Shown here one piece after another: positions 6,771 to 6,974 of a DNA stretch of 6,974 bases (positions within the stretch are counted from its first letter, which is position 1; every line of letters starts with the position of its first letter). The position numbers and the translations under genes were made by a program. A model generated the notes under the pieces. The model searched no databases. It saw only the letters and a program-made list of their open reading frames with translations, and was not told where the DNA came from. Source of the stretch: Acidimicrobiales bacterium (lineage in GTDB: Bacteria > Actinomycetota > Acidimicrobiia > Acidimicrobiales > Palsa-688); contig JASHVH010000456.1 of assembly GCA_030039575.1 (NCBI GenBank), positions 1-6,974 on the forward strand, in the 5' to 3' direction.

Positions 6771-6974
6771 CAGACAGTCCACTTCGGCTCGGAGTGTTGG
6801 GTGCGGGCACGATAGCGACCGTGGACTACGGGATCCTCCCCAACCTGAACAAAATCCGCAACAAAGTGCGGGCCGTTTCCATCGCGGACCTCGTGATTGA
6901 GCGGGCACGCGCGGCGGCCGAGGCGTTCGGCATCCCGATGGCCTGCGCCAGCCTGGACGAGCTACTCGCCGGCC
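6767..6974 (+). CDS. Second Gfo/Idh/MocA-family oxidoreductase (3' partial)
   Basis: The frame opens at ATG 6767, overlapping the previous stop as ATGA, and runs without a stop to the right edge: 69 codons are visible. The product begins MTDSPLRLGVLGAGTIA: a beta strand followed by GAGTIA, the GxGxxA nucleotide-binding turn typical of the family and more standard than that of the preceding dehydrogenase. An ADLVIERARAAAEAFGIP stretch then matches the second strand and helix of the Rossmann fold, and the SLDELL that follows corresponds to the usual 'ydsleeLL' segment. The aspartate in IAD at the end of the second strand is at the place that selects NAD(H) in many family members. There is no clear Shine-Dalgarno site, so translation probably depends on coupling to the upstream gene. 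The catalytic domain lies outside the window. Confidence 0.85.
   Translation, partial: MTDSPLRLGVLGAGTIATVDYGILPNLNKIRNKVRAVSIADLVIERARAAAEAFGIPMACASLDELLAG

Noticed and set aside
1..6974. Mobile elements, CRISPR arrays, tRNA or other RNA genes, and long direct repeats.
   Set aside because: None were seen by reading both strands; all genes run in one direction and form a coherent cluster without transposase remnants or repeat arrays.

Overview
The window is a single, densely packed, plus-strand gene cluster in GC-rich DNA (clearly above 60% G+C by eye, not computed). It uses GTG and possibly TTG starts, has purine-rich Shine-Dalgarno sites, and carries a permease/ATPase fusion of a kind often annotated in actinobacteria. 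A soil-type Actinomycetota, or another GC-rich lineage such as Chloroflexota, fits best. Nothing in the window fixes the taxon: there is no rRNA, tRNA or marker gene.

Left part (1-4873): an Opp/Dpp-type peptide/nickel/oligosaccharide ABC importer (PepT family). It begins inside a DppC-like inner-membrane permease fused to a DppD-like ATPase (1-2001, open at the left edge). One base later comes the partner DppF-like ATPase (2003-3079), and after a 108-bp gap a SBP_bac_5 extracellular solute-binding protein (3188-4873). The first permease (DppB-like) is missing and should lie just to the left. The 108-bp gap holds a small hairpin and a 29-codon reading frame whose stop overlaps the start of the binding-protein gene.

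Right part (4920-6974): a ThuA-domain protein (4920-5645), a Gfo/Idh/MocA NAD(P)-dependent oxidoreductase (5715-6770), and the first 69 codons of a second Gfo/Idh/MocA oxidoreductase (6767-6974, open at the right edge). Between the ThuA-like gene and the first dehydrogenase, at 5648-5665, lies an 18-bp near-perfect palindrome with the form of a LacI/CcpA-family operator. It is the clearest regulatory signal in the window.

Taken together, the cluster looks like an uptake-and-oxidation module for a sugar, glycoside, polyol or related compound rather than a peptide importer. An Opp-type importer would bring in the substrate, and the ThuA-like protein and dehydrogenases would act on it, possibly through a keto-sugar intermediate as in the thuA/thuB trehalose pathway of rhizobia. 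The LacI-type site points the same way. The substrate is not readable from the sequence. No mobile element, CRISPR array, RNA gene or defence system was seen, and no gap without a gene exceeds 300 bases. I do not claim a wholly new system; the more unusual points are the operator, the missing lipobox on the binding protein, and the altered active-site motifs of the first dehydrogenase.
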